64,000 nt of DNA, from contig NZ_QUBR01000001.1 in NCBI RefSeq assembly GCF_003586285.1, positions 930,001 to 994,000 of the forward strand. The letters are read 5' to 3'. The stretch comes from Aeromicrobium endophyticum (GTDB lineage Bacteria > Actinomycetota > Actinomycetes > Propionibacteriales > Nocardioidaceae). A model generated the notes under the pieces. It made no database searches, was not told where the DNA came from, and was given only the letters and a program-made list of their open reading frames with translations. Position numbers and translations under genes: made by a program. Positions 1 through 8,625 of this stretch are shown here, in pieces (the stretch's first letter is position 1; each line of letters opens with the position of its first letter).

Positions 1-1481
1 GCCGCGACCACGATCGTCAGCACGAGGAGGCCGAAGGGCCACCGTGCGAGGTCATCGCCTCGCCGCACCGAGAAGTCCGCACCCCACAGGCGGGGGGCGG
101 GCAGGGCGCCCTGGCCGACCGCGTTCAGCGCCGAGTTGCGGAACACGAACGCGTCGACGGCGACGGCTGCGGCGAGGGTGACCACCGCGAGCTGCCCGTG
201 CCGGATGCGCAGGGCCGGCACCCCGATCGCGGTGCCGATCACGGTGCCGACGATCACTCCCACCACCAGGTTGAGCGGGAAGGGGACGTCAGGCGTCACC
301 CGAGCCACCGTGAAGGCGGCGACACCGGCCACCGCGGCCTGCGCCAGCGACACCTGACCCACCAGGCCGGTCACCACCACCACGGACAGCGTGAACAGGA
401 CGAAGATCATCGAGGTGATGACGGCGAAGCGCACCGTGCCCGACGTGAGGACGAGCAGTGCCAGGGCACCGGTCACCGCCGACGCCGCCAGGGGCCACGA
501 CAGAGGACCCCGCGGCGCCGGAGGGAGCCGGTCGGTGACGATCGCGCCACGCTCGGGCAGCGAGCGTCCCATCAGCATCAGCACGAGGACGACGACGACG
601 AGCGGGAACGCGTCTCCGAGGCCGGTACGAGCCCAGTCGGGCCAGCTCGGCTGGGAGGTGAGGTAGACGACGACGGACTGCACCGACCCCAGGACGAGGC
701 CCGCGACAGCGGCGACCCCGATCGACGACAGCCGTCCGACCAGGGCACACGCCAGACCCGGCACCAGCAGGGCGGGGAACGTGGTGGGCGAGAGACCCAG
801 GCTGGGCGCGGCCAGGCTCGCCAACGTCGCGGACACCGCGCCGGCGATCGCCCATCCCAGAGCGGCGAGCAGGTTCGGCGACCATCCCGCCAGCGCCACC
901 GACGTCTCGTCCTCGGCCGTGGCACGCAGCGCCAGGCCGACGAGGGTCCGACGCTGAGCGATGACGAGGACCGCCGCGATCGCCAGGGTCAGACCCGCCA
1001 GGACGAACCGGTCGGCCGGGACGTCGAGCCCCTGCACGCTCCACACACCGTCCGGGAGCAGCGACTCGGGCCGGCGGGTGCCGGTCCCGAACTGCAGCCC
1101 GATCAGGGCCTGCAGGGTCAGCAGCAGGCCGACCGTCGCGACGATCCTGGCCAGCTGGGGCGCACTGCGGAGGGGACGGAAGATCAGCAGGTGCGCGGCA
1201 GCGCCCAGGACGGCTGCACTGACGACGCCTGCCGCCAGCGCTGCCCACCCCGGCCACGGGCCCCCGAGCCCGACGGCCGAGGCAGGACCGACCCACGGCA
1301 GCACCAGCCGCCCGGTCGAGGCCAGCTCGTCGGCCGCGAAGGCCCCCCACATGCCCAGTCCCACCTGGGCGATGTTCACGACTCCCGTCGTGCGGAAGGT
1401 CACCACGATGCCCATGCCCAGACCGGCGTACAACGACCCGACGGCGAGCCCGAGGAGCGCGAACAGCGCGAGCTCGGTCAC
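1..1481 (-). CDS. Branched-chain amino acid-type ABC permease, LivH-LivM fusion (partial)
   Basis: Reading the minus strand from a GTG at 1481 gives an uninterrupted frame to the left window edge, so the C-terminus is missing. The first half is a LivH-type permease: hydrophobic helices with a TGVVNIAQ stretch near residue 35 and IFRPLRSAP near residue 100. A second unit begins near residue 320 with LivM features (VTGLVGQVSLAQAA, then VPALRIRHGQ). LivH and LivM are usually separate proteins, so this is a fused inner-membrane channel. It starts 31 bases after the binding-protein gene and is probably co-transcribed with it. ATP-binding subunits would lie off the left edge. The start is inferred: the ATGs just upstream are out of frame and the ribosome binding site is weak. 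Confidence 0.8.
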   Translation of the reverse strand, partial: MTELALFALLGLAVGSLYAGLGMGIVVTFRTTGVVNIAQVGLGMWGAFAADELASTGRLVLPWVGPASAVGLGGPWPGWAALAAGVVSAAVLGAAAHLLIFRPLRSAPQLARIVATVGLLLTLQALIGLQFGTGTRRPESLLPDGVWSVQGLDVPADRFVLAGLTLAIAAVLVIAQRRTLVGLALRATAEDETSVALAGWSPNLLAALGWAIAGAVSATLASLAAPSLGLSPTTFPALLVPGLACALVGRLSSIGVAAVAGLVLGSVQSVVVYLTSQPSWPDWARTGLGDAFPLVVVVLVLMLMGRSLPERGAIVTDRLPPAPRGPLSWPLAASAVTGALALLVLTSGTVRFAVITSMIFVLFTLSVVVVTGLVGQVSLAQAAVAGVAAFTVARVTPDVPFPLNLVVGVIVGTVIGTAIGVPALRIRHGQLAVVTLAAAVAVDAFVFRNSALNAVGQGALPAPRLWGADFSVRRGDDLARWPFGLLVLTIVVA

Positions 1482-1512
1482 GAGACGGCTGCCGTCGAGC
1501 GACGCGACGCCA

Positions 1513-2721
1513 TCATGCGCTGGGAGGAGCGGTGAACCCGTCGCCCACCGTCTCGAGCGTGCCGTCCTCGAGCACCCGGAACACGAGCAGCGAGGTGTCG
1601 CACGCTGATCCCTGCGCAGCCGGCCGGTCGGCGCAGGTGAGGGTGTTGCCGGCGAACGACGCGAAGTCCCTCAGCCCGGCGAAGGCCGTCCCCACGGTGG
1701 CCGGGCTGATCTCGCCGTCGATCGTCTCCAGCACCCTCGCCACGTCGATCACCGAGGCGTAGCCGTAGAGCGAGTACACGTCGGACCCGTCCCCCGTGAC
1801 GTCGTCCTCGTACTGCTCGAGATCCTTCTGGATGTTCGCGGGCGCATCGTCGGCGGCCTCCGGCGGGTACAGGAAGCCGAGGGTGAGCAGGCCCGCGGCA
1901 TCGTCGCCGAGCTCGTCGATGAACTCGGTGCACGTGCCCATCACCACGGTCCCCTGGTAGTCGAGCGTGGTGGCCGCCTTGGCGAAGGACGAGCACTGCT
2001 CCTCCGACCCGCTGAAGATCGCCGCCTCGGTCCCGTTCGCCTTCAGGGTCGACACGACCGACGTGAAGTCGACGGCGGCGGGGTCGTAGGTGATCAGGCT
2101 CGTCTTCATGCCTGCGGATCCGGCGAGCGGCACCACCACGCCGTCGTAGGCCTGCTTGACGGTCGGCACGTCGATCGCGACGAAGCCGACGTCCTCGACC
2201 TCCAGCTCGGCCAGCGCGCTGAAGGGCACGGCGAGCGCGGCGAGGGGCGAGGTCATCTGGAAGAAGGTCGGCTCGGCACCGGCCACCGGCCCCGGGAAGA
2301 GCGCGGCGAACGCCGGGATCCTGGCGCCCACGAGGACCGGGGCAGCAGCGTCGAATCCCGCGTCGAGCCCGTTCAGCACCATGACGACACCGGACTCGAC
2401 GAAGCCGTTGGCACAGGCGATCGACGACGCCGGGCTCCCGTCGGTCAAGCACTTCTTCACGACGACGGGGCGGCCGTCGATGCCGCCGTCCTCGTTGACC
2501 CGCTCGACGGCACGATCGACGCCCTCGGTGTAGGTCGGGGACGACAGCGCTCCCTTGCCCTCGGTGTTGACGTATCCGATCGTGATGGGATCGCCGGTCA
2601 GTCCGGCCGACGGGTCGGAGCCGCCGTCGTCGGACGATCCGCACCCGGTGAGGAGCGCCGACCCCAGCACGACGGACAGGGCGCCGGCGACGACCAGCCT
2701 GGAGGAACGGGATCTGCTCAT
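1513..2721 (-). CDS. ABC transporter substrate-binding lipoprotein (LivK-like)
   Basis: This 402-residue protein begins with a lipoprotein signal: a basic n-region, a hydrophobic stretch and the lipobox LLTGC with Cys27. The mature part is a periplasmic-binding-protein type I fold of the LivK kind (ITIGYVNTEGKG at the start of the domain, then VERVNEDGGIDGRPV). The ATG at 2721 is preceded by AGGAG at good spacing. It is the first gene before the fused permease, so the two form one uptake system. The ligand cannot be read from sequence. Amino acids are the classical ligands, but in actinobacteria these proteins often bind aromatic acids or other catabolic substrates, which would fit the neighbouring catabolic genes. 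The PucR gene is divergent and may control it. Confidence 0.9.
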   Translation of the reverse strand: MSRSRSSRLVVAGALSVVLGSALLTGCGSSDDGGSDPSAGLTGDPITIGYVNTEGKGALSSPTYTEGVDRAVERVNEDGGIDGRPVVVKKCLTDGSPASSIACANGFVESGVVMVLNGLDAGFDAAAPVLVGARIPAFAALFPGPVAGAEPTFFQMTSPLAALAVPFSALAELEVEDVGFVAIDVPTVKQAYDGVVVPLAGSAGMKTSLITYDPAAVDFTSVVSTLKANGTEAAIFSGSEEQCSSFAKAATTLDYQGTVVMGTCTEFIDELGDDAAGLLTLGFLYPPEAADDAPANIQKDLEQYEDDVTGDGSDVYSLYGYASVIDVARVLETIDGEISPATVGTAFAGLRDFASFAGNTLTCADRPAAQGSACDTSLLVFRVLEDGTLETVGDGFTAPPSA

Positions 2722-2960
2722 GGGAACTCCTGGGGTGGACGACGGGTGTGCCCCCAGGTTGGTCCACCCGTGCGGCTCGTCGTGGTGGAGAGCACACCAA
2801 ATTCGACCGGCGGCCGTTGTCCTGCGCGACAAGAGCCGCCGAGCGCTCCACGAAGGTCCCCCTGCGAGCGCCGAGCGATAGCCGGACGTCGGGCTACGAT
2901 GACGGTTTGGGCCACACCCACCGGTGCGATCGCGCCGCATCCGACACCCGAAGGCGGCCG
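2722..2960. promoter_or_regulatory. Divergent promoter region with an inverted repeat at 2809-2840
   Basis: This gap separates the binding-protein gene (minus) from the PucR regulator gene (plus), so both promoters must lie here. An interrupted inverted repeat is visible at 2809-2840: GGCGGC and TTGTC on the left answer GACAA and GCCGCC on the right around a short loop. It could be the operator for the PucR-type regulator or a transcribed hairpin. No clear -10/-35 pair was recognised. Confidence 0.4.
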
Positions 2961-4505
2961 ATGGCAATGGCGAGATGCACCGTGGCGGAGATCGTCGACC
3001 GGGTCGGACCGACCGTCATCGGCGGCACGGCCGGCCCCTCGGACGCCGTGGTCGACGACATCCTGGTGACGGACCCGGCCTTCCCCGTGCCTCCTCGGGC
3101 AGACGCCATGATCGTGGCGCCAGGTTTCGAGTGGGGCACCCCGGCGTGCCAGGACCTCGTCGCCGCAGCAGTCGACGCCGGCGCTGCCGCCGTGGTGCTG
3201 AAGGGTCGCTCCGTCCCGGCGGCCGACCAGGCACCGGTCTCCGTCCTGGTCATCGATCCCGACGTGGACTGGTCGTTGGTCGTGCCGCTCCTGCGCACCG
3301 CGGCCACGGCGGTCGGCGCGTCCCCCGACGGCGAGGAGTCCCTGTTCGGGCTGGCCGACGCCATCGCCTCGATGTGCGGCGGTCCCGTGGTGCTGCTCGA
3401 TCCGGGGTGGGGACTCATCGCGTACTCGGGAGGACAACCCCACGACGAGGTCCGCAGCCAGACGATCCTGGCGCGCAGAGCGCCGGCCGAGGCCCTGGAG
3501 GGCCTTCGCCGCACCGGGGCCGTCGAGGCGCTCCGCCGTGGCGAGATCGTCCGGCTGGCGGACGAGGAGGTGACCGGTCTCGGGCAGCGATACGCCGTGG
3601 CCGCCCGAGCCGGCACCGAGGTGCTGGCCACCATCTGGTGGCAGCCCGACGGTGTCGTCTCGGACGCCGAGGTCCGCCGAGGCCTGCGGCAGGGCGCCGA
3701 CCTGGCGGCCCTGACCCTGCTGAGGCACTCGGCCGGCGACAGGCTCGCAGGTGCGTCCGGGTCCGCCGCATTCCGTGCGCTGCTCTCGGGAGCGCGGACC
3801 GAGCGACTCGTCGCCGATCAGCTCGGCGTCGACCTCGAGCAGGGATTCGTGCTGGCCGGGCTCCGCCCCACAGCCACCGAGGAGAACGAGCGCGCTGGCA
3901 CAGTGCGGCGCCTCGTCAGCATGGTGCGCACGCACTGCGACGCCTACCGCGTCAGCTCGCAGGTGGCCGCCGGTCCCGATGCGGTGTACGTGCTCTTCGA
4001 GGCGCCCGACGTCGACCAGCGGCGGCGGGCCGTGCAGGTCGTCACCGACATGCACACGCGCCTGCAGAAGTCGGCCCCGCACCGCGCCATGGTGAGCTCG
4101 TCCTACCAGTCACTGACCGAGACGGCCGCCATGAGGCAGACGGTCGACGAGCTCCTGGTGCTGTCCGAGCGTCGAGGATGGACCGCGCTGACCGACGGCG
4201 ACGACGTCGAGGCGAGCTGGCGGCTGGAGCAGTTCCGCGAGGTGGCCCTCGCCCACCCGTCGCTGCTGAGTGGTCCCATCGTCCGTCTGGGCGAGCACGA
4301 CCGCGCCGAGGGCACGGAGTTCGTCACGACGCTACGGGCGTACTTCGAGTCCGTCGGCGACATGCGTGCCGTCGCCGCCCAGCTGGGCGTCCACGTCAAC
4401 ACCGTTCGCTACCGCATCAACAAGGCCCAGGACGTCGCGCGCTTCAGCCTGGACAGCGCCGATGAGCGGCTGCTGGCCGAGCTGCAGATCCGTCTGCTGT
4501 CGTAG
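2961..4505 (+). CDS. PucR family transcriptional regulator
   Basis: The predicted 514-residue protein starts with a PucR-type N-terminal domain (about residues 1-120, beginning RCTVAEIVDRVG). It ends with the PucR C-terminal helix-turn-helix, recognised by AAQLGVHVNTVRYRINKAQ followed by the terminal LLAELQIRLL. Such proteins regulate catabolic or nitrogen-source genes. The frame stays open upstream to 2748, but the ATG at 2961 is preferred because the N-terminal domain begins there and GAAGG lies about 10 bases upstream. ATG 2967 is also possible. The gene diverges from the LivK-like operon, which is its most likely target. The 3' end faces a hydrolase gene 21 bases away. Confidence 0.88.
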   Translation: MAMARCTVAEIVDRVGPTVIGGTAGPSDAVVDDILVTDPAFPVPPRADAMIVAPGFEWGTPACQDLVAAAVDAGAAAVVLKGRSVPAADQAPVSVLVIDPDVDWSLVVPLLRTAATAVGASPDGEESLFGLADAIASMCGGPVVLLDPGWGLIAYSGGQPHDEVRSQTILARRAPAEALEGLRRTGAVEALRRGEIVRLADEEVTGLGQRYAVAARAGTEVLATIWWQPDGVVSDAEVRRGLRQGADLAALTLLRHSAGDRLAGASGSAAFRALLSGARTERLVADQLGVDLEQGFVLAGLRPTATEENERAGTVRRLVSMVRTHCDAYRVSSQVAAGPDAVYVLFEAPDVDQRRRAVQVVTDMHTRLQKSAPHRAMVSSSYQSLTETAAMRQTVDELLVLSERRGWTALTDGDDVEASWRLEQFREVALAHPSLLSGPIVRLGEHDRAEGTEFVTTLRAYFESVGDMRAVAAQLGVHVNTVRYRINKAQDVARFSLDSADERLLAELQIRLLS

Positions 4506-4526
4506 CGCCCGGCCAGCACGGTGTCC

Positions 4527-5408
4527 TCACCTGGGGGGCAGGCCTGCACCGGCGAGCGCCGCGCCGAGCACGGCGACGCGGAACTCACCGACGAGCTCCG
4601 GCGACGGGATGTGCCCCGCGTCGCTCCACGTGACGAATCGGCAGTCGGGCAGGTGCGCAGCGGTCCGGGCCGCTGCCGCGTGAGGCACGAAGTGGTCCTG
4701 GAGCCCGTGGGCCCACACCACCGGCGCCGCGACGCTCGAGAGCTCGAAGCCCCAGGGCTTCCCCCACAGGGCCACGTAGTCGTCGACCATGCCCTCGACG
4801 CCTCGATCGAGCGCACTCCTGACGGCACGCTCCGACTCGGCGGCCCGAGCAATGATCTTCTCGCGGTCCGCCTCGGCGGCGTCCGGCACCACCGAGGCGA
4901 GCCCGTCACGCAGGATCGCCTCACGCACCGGCCCCAGCAGCTGCCGGAGCGCTGCCGGGTCGGTGCGGTGCTCGTGGACCTGACGGTTGACCCCGACGAG
5001 CAGCTCGACCTCGTCCGGGAGCAGCGACGGGGTCGCTCCGACGAGCACGCCGACGGCGAGGACGCGATCGGGTGCCGCTGCACCCATGGCCAGGGCGTGC
5101 GGGCCCCCTCCCGAGCCGCCGATGACCACGGCACGGTCGACCTGGCACGCATCCATGACCGCGACGACGTCGTCGGCGTCATCGACCACCGTGCGGCCGG
5201 GTCGTGGATCGCTGGCCCCGTATCCCGGTCGTTCGGGCGTGATGAGACGAAGACCCTGACGGACCAGACGTTCCTCCTCGGTCGCGCCCACGAGGCGGCC
5301 GCCCGGCGTGCCGTGCAGCTGAATCACGGGGAGACCGTCAAGGGCCCCGAACTCCGCCCAGGCCACGGTTCGCCCGTCCGGCAGCGTGCAGGTGGAGAGA
5401 TGGCTCAT
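4527..5408 (-). CDS. Alpha/beta hydrolase
   Basis: This 293-residue alpha/beta-hydrolase-fold protein has the oxyanion-hole motif HGTPGGR near residue 32 and a nucleophile elbow GGSGGG with Ser99. A late Asp (LQDHFVP) and His (DAGHIPSP) complete the triad. The ATG at 5408 overlaps the stop of the upstream hydroxy-acid oxidase as ATGA and is preceded by GGAAGGAA, so the two are translationally coupled. The substrate is unknown. Coupling to a 2-hydroxy-acid oxidase suggests that an ester or lactone is hydrolysed and the released acid is oxidised, which is inference. Confidence 0.87.
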   Translation of the reverse strand: MSHLSTCTLPDGRTVAWAEFGALDGLPVIQLHGTPGGRLVGATEEERLVRQGLRLITPERPGYGASDPRPGRTVVDDADDVVAVMDACQVDRAVVIGGSGGGPHALAMGAAAPDRVLAVGVLVGATPSLLPDEVELLVGVNRQVHEHRTDPAALRQLLGPVREAILRDGLASVVPDAAEADREKIIARAAESERAVRSALDRGVEGMVDDYVALWGKPWGFELSSVAAPVVWAHGLQDHFVPHAAAARTAAHLPDCRFVTWSDAGHIPSPELVGEFRVAVLGAALAGAGLPPR

Positions 5409-6631
5409 GGTGTTCCTTCCTCGAGGGCGACAAGACGGTGATCGAGCTCGTCGATGCTGGTGGCGCCGAGCAGCTGCATGGTGCGAGTCAGCTCGGCCTG
5501 CACGATCTGGAGCATCCTCGTCACGCCGTCGTGCCCCCCGGCCATGAGACCGAACAGGTACGCCCGTCCGACGAAGGCGGCGGTGGCACCCAGGGCCACG
5601 GCCGCCGCGATGTCGGCTCCGCTGCGGACGCCTCCGTCCAGGAAGACGTCGAGGTCGGGGCCGACCGCCTCCCGGACCCCCGGGAGGAGCCGCAGGGGGA
5701 CGGGCGCGCGGTCGAGCTGTCGCCCGCCGTGGTTGGAGACCACGAGCCCGTCGACGCCGATCGAGGCCAGGTCGACGGCGTCGTCCACGTCCTGGACGCC
5801 CTTCACCAGGATCTTGCCCTCCCACTCGCCGCGGATCCACTCGAGGTCCGCCAGGGTGGTCGTGGGGTCGAACATGGTGTTGATCATGCCGGCGAGATCG
5901 TCGGGCGAGCCTCCTGCGGCGGCGAAGCTGAGCGGCTCGCTGGTCAGGAAGTCCCACGTCCAGGCGGGTCGCCTGACGGCCTGGCCGGCGGTCTTCCAGC
6001 GCAAGGTCGGCGGGATCGTCATCCCGTGGCGCACGTCGCGAAGTCGAGCACCGGCCACGGGGACGTCGACGGTCAGGACCAACACATCCATGCCGGCCTC
6101 ACGGGCCTTGGCGAGCGTCTCGAGGTTCTGGCCACGGTCCCGCATGACGTACAGCTGGAACCAGTTCCAGCCCGCGCCGGCTGCCGCGGCCAGGTCGGCC
6201 GCCGGGGTGGTGCCCATGGTGGAGAGCGTGTACGGCACGCCGGCGGATGCTGCCGCCGTGGCGACCCCGATCTCTCCGTCGCGGTGCATCATCCGTGTGA
6301 AGCCGGTGGGCCCGAGCACGAGCGGCATCGACGTCTCGCGACCCAGGATCCGTGTCGTCGTCGTCACGGCGCCGACGTCGCGCAGGATGCGGGGACGGAA
6401 GACGAGCTGGTCGAAAGCCTCGACCGAGGCCCTGAGCGACCGCTCGTCCTCGGCCGCGCCGTCGACGTAGTCGAACACCAGCCTCGGGGCACGCCTCTCG
6501 GCCAACCTGCGGAGGTCCTCGACCGTGGCTGCTTCCTGGAGCCTGGATCGGCTGGTGGGCAGTCCACGCCTCGGGGGGACGTAGGCGCGAAGCTCGCGGA
6601 GGCGAGGACGGCGCCTGGCAGTGGTGCTCAT
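5405..6631 (-). CDS. FMN-dependent alpha-hydroxy-acid oxidase/dehydrogenase
   Basis: The 408-residue protein belongs to the FMN-dependent alpha-hydroxy acid dehydrogenase family (lactate, glycolate and mandelate oxidisers). Key signatures are VSNHGGRQLD, which carries the catalytic His and the substrate-binding Arg, and the FMN phosphate-binding region DGGVRSGADIAAAVALGA. The oxidation is 2-hydroxy acid to 2-oxo acid. The ATG at 6631 has GGTGGAG a few bases upstream, and a GTG nine bases further upstream is less likely. The downstream hydrolase is coupled by an ATGA overlap. The exact substrate and electron acceptor (oxygen, quinone or cytochrome) cannot be told from sequence. Confidence 0.9.
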   Translation of the reverse strand: MSTTARRRPRLRELRAYVPPRRGLPTSRSRLQEAATVEDLRRLAERRAPRLVFDYVDGAAEDERSLRASVEAFDQLVFRPRILRDVGAVTTTTRILGRETSMPLVLGPTGFTRMMHRDGEIGVATAAASAGVPYTLSTMGTTPAADLAAAAGAGWNWFQLYVMRDRGQNLETLAKAREAGMDVLVLTVDVPVAGARLRDVRHGMTIPPTLRWKTAGQAVRRPAWTWDFLTSEPLSFAAAGGSPDDLAGMINTMFDPTTTLADLEWIRGEWEGKILVKGVQDVDDAVDLASIGVDGLVVSNHGGRQLDRAPVPLRLLPGVREAVGPDLDVFLDGGVRSGADIAAAVALGATAAFVGRAYLFGLMAGGHDGVTRMLQIVQAELTRTMQLLGATSIDELDHRLVALEEGTP

Positions 6632-6696
6632 GCACTCCACCGTAGGAGCGGCCGCGGACCCGTCCTATGTCGTCGCGCGCCATCTTCGACGTCCCG

Positions 6697-6718
6697 TGGT
6701 TGTGCCGTGGCACAACCA
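6697..6718. promoter_or_regulatory. 22-bp inverted repeat upstream of the hydroxy-acid oxidase operon
   Basis: TGGTTGTGCC and GGCACAACCA form perfect 10-bp arms around a GT spacer. The element lies 66 bases upstream of the hydroxy-acid oxidase start and 57 bases downstream of the preceding SDR stop. It could be an operator for the oxidase-hydrolase pair or a terminator for the SDR gene. No T-tract follows, so an operator is slightly favoured. Confidence 0.45.
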
Positions 6719-6775
6719 GGGCCGTGACGACGCACGTCACCGCGTGAGCTGGACGGCCAGCCTTCTCGACGGATC

Positions 6776-7633
6776 TCAGTCGATGCTCGGCACCCCGAGC
6801 CCCTCGCCACCGACGTCCTCGGGAAAGACGATCGCGACTCGTGCCAGCGTGCCACCGTCGGTCGCCGGAAGGCACACACCGGACATGTACGCCGAGTCGT
6901 CCGAGGCCAGGAAGAGCGCCACGTTGGCGTTGTCGCGCAGCGTCGGCGGACGGTCCAGACGCAACGGCATCGCGGCGGCGGACGTGTCCCACTCCCCCAT
7001 CTGCTCGTACGACTTGCCCAGCACCTCCGCGTCCAGCGGCAGCGGCAGGTTGGCCGACATGCCGTGCGCGGGGCACGTGGCGTTGATCCGGATGCCGAAA
7101 CGTCCCAGCTCGAGCGACAGCACCTTCACCAGTCCGTTGACGCCGTGCTTCGACGCCGTGTAGCTGATGAAGTGCGGGTAGGCGGCGAAGCTCGAGGCCG
7201 AGCTCGTCACCACGATGTTGCCGCCGCCCTGCGCCTTCATGACCGGCACCGCGGCCTTGGCGGCCAGGAACACGCCGGTCAGGTTCACGGCCTGCACGGC
7301 GTTCCAGCTCTCGAGGGTCAGGTCCTCGAACGCCACCGACCCGAACCCGATCTCGCCGATGCCGGCATTGGCGTACATCACGTCCAGGCGTCCCCACGTG
7401 TCGACCGCCGCCGCCACGGCTGCCTGCATCTCGGCCTCCACCGTGACGTCGGCCTTGAGGCCGACCGCCTCTCCGCCCGCGTCGCGGACCTGCTGGGCCA
7501 CGTCGCCCGCACGCGACGCGCTGAGGTCCGTCACGACGACACGCGCGCCCTCGCTGGCGAACAGCAGCGCCGACTCCCGTCCGAGACCTGAACCTGCTCC
7601 TGTGATGACGACGACCTTGTCCTGCAACCTCAT
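6776..7633 (-). CDS. SDR family oxidoreductase (classical)
   Basis: This is a 285-residue classical short-chain dehydrogenase: NAD(P)-binding TGAGSGLG at residues 11-18, YANAG near 87-91, a catalytic Ser around 144-147, and YxxxK as Tyr158 and Lys162. The reaction is a reversible alcohol/carbonyl oxidoreduction on an unknown substrate. The C-terminus is longer than in FabG-like proteins, ending in a tail rich in Gly and Val. A strong GAAGGAGTG-type ribosome binding site precedes the ATG at 7633. The upstream neighbour on the same strand is a mycofactocin-type SDR 47 bases away, so the two probably form one operon controlled from the palindrome at 8572-8595. Confidence 0.88.
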   Translation of the reverse strand: MRLQDKVVVITGAGSGLGRESALLFASEGARVVVTDLSASRAGDVAQQVRDAGGEAVGLKADVTVEAEMQAAVAAAVDTWGRLDVMYANAGIGEIGFGSVAFEDLTLESWNAVQAVNLTGVFLAAKAAVPVMKAQGGGNIVVTSSASSFAAYPHFISYTASKHGVNGLVKVLSLELGRFGIRINATCPAHGMSANLPLPLDAEVLGKSYEQMGEWDTSAAAMPLRLDRPPTLRDNANVALFLASDDSAYMSGVCLPATDGGTLARVAIVFPEDVGGEGLGVPSID

Positions 7634-7680
7634 GTCACTCCTTCTTCCTGTAGATCTGCTCTGGCTTCAGCGTGGACGCG

Positions 7681-8493
7681 TCAGACCTTCGTGGCGCCGG
7701 CGTCCACCGGCAGCGAGATCCCCGTGACGAGGCGGCCCGAGGGACCCACGAGATACAGGACCGCCTCGGAGATGTCCTGCGGCTGGGCGATGGGCGGGTC
7801 GTTGAGCAGCTGGCCGAAGCTGTTCGCGTACGAGGGGTTATCGGCGAGAAGGCGCTCGACCGTGCCGGTCATGCCGCCCATGGCGGTGTCGACGCCCCAG
7901 GGGTGCACGGCGTTGACCCGGATGTCGAAGGGCGCCAGCTCGATCGCGGCGGTCTTCATGAGACCGACGACGCCGTGCTTGGACGCCGAGTAGTGCGCCT
8001 GGGCCGGCAGCGACTTGATCCCTGCCACCGAGCTCGTGATGACGACGGCGCCGCCGCGGCCCTGCTCGATCATCGAGGGCACCGCGGCCTTCAGGGTGTT
8101 GAACACCCCGGTCAGGTTGATGTCGATCATGTCCTGCCACATGTCGTCCGGCATCTCCCACAGGCGCGACCACGACACGATGCCCGCGTTCGCCACGACG
8201 ATGTCGACCGAGCCGAGCTCGGCCACGCCGTCGGCCACGGCTGCGGCGAGCGCGGCCGAGCTGCGCACGTCGGCCTGCCGGGCGACGACGCGGCGACCGA
8301 GGCCCTCGACGAGTCGCACGGTCTCGTCGAGGTCGGCCGGCGTCGCCGCGGGGTAGTCGACGGCCGAGGCCTCGGCACAGACGTCCACCGCGATGATGTC
8401 GGCGCCCTCCGCCGCCAGCATGACCGCGTGGCTGCGTCCCTGCCCCCTCGCCGCTCCGGTGATCAAGGCGACCTTGCCGTCAAGCTTTCCCAT
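7681..8493 (-). CDS. Mycofactocin-coupled type SDR oxidoreductase
   Basis: The 270-residue protein has the hallmark start GKVALITGAARGQGRSHAV and, after beta-strand 2 (AVDVC), the roughly 30-residue insertion with LDETVRLVEGLGRRVV found in mycofactocin-associated SDRs such as carveol dehydrogenase. Catalytic residues are Ser154, Tyr168 and Lys172 (YSASK). These enzymes hold NAD(H) tightly and are thought to pass electrons to the peptide-derived cofactor mycofactocin. No mycofactocin biosynthesis gene is in this window. The gene is divergent from a TetR regulator, with a near-perfect palindrome in the gap, so it is probably the main target of that repressor. Confidence 0.9.
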   Translation of the reverse strand: MGKLDGKVALITGAARGQGRSHAVMLAAEGADIIAVDVCAEASAVDYPAATPADLDETVRLVEGLGRRVVARQADVRSSAALAAAVADGVAELGSVDIVVANAGIVSWSRLWEMPDDMWQDMIDINLTGVFNTLKAAVPSMIEQGRGGAVVITSSVAGIKSLPAQAHYSASKHGVVGLMKTAAIELAPFDIRVNAVHPWGVDTAMGGMTGTVERLLADNPSYANSFGQLLNDPPIAQPQDISEAVLYLVGPSGRLVTGISLPVDAGATKV

Positions 8494-8571
8494 GATGCTC
8501 TCCTGTCACGTCGAGGAACGTCGTCTCGCACGACGTGCCGCTCGAGTCGCTGACTCGATGTGTCCCACACC

Positions 8572-8595
8572 ATACCGAACACTAGTGTTCAGTAT
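8572..8595. promoter_or_regulatory. 24-bp palindromic TetR operator
   Basis: The half-sites ATACCGAACACT and AGTGTTCAGTAT are inverted repeats matching at 11 of 12 positions. The site lies in the divergent gap between the mycofactocin-type SDR (start 8493) and the TetR gene (start 8626). That is the expected place for an autoregulatory TetR operator controlling both directions. Confidence 0.7.
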
Positions 8596-8625
8596 GTACC
8601 CCTGGCGAAGGGATATCGTGACCCG

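Noticed and set aside
289..1350. Long Arg/Gly/Pro-rich minus-strand frame overlapping the permease
   Set aside because: It is a shifted frame of the LivHM coding region: arginine-rich composition, no family motif, while the true frame encodes clear membrane segments.
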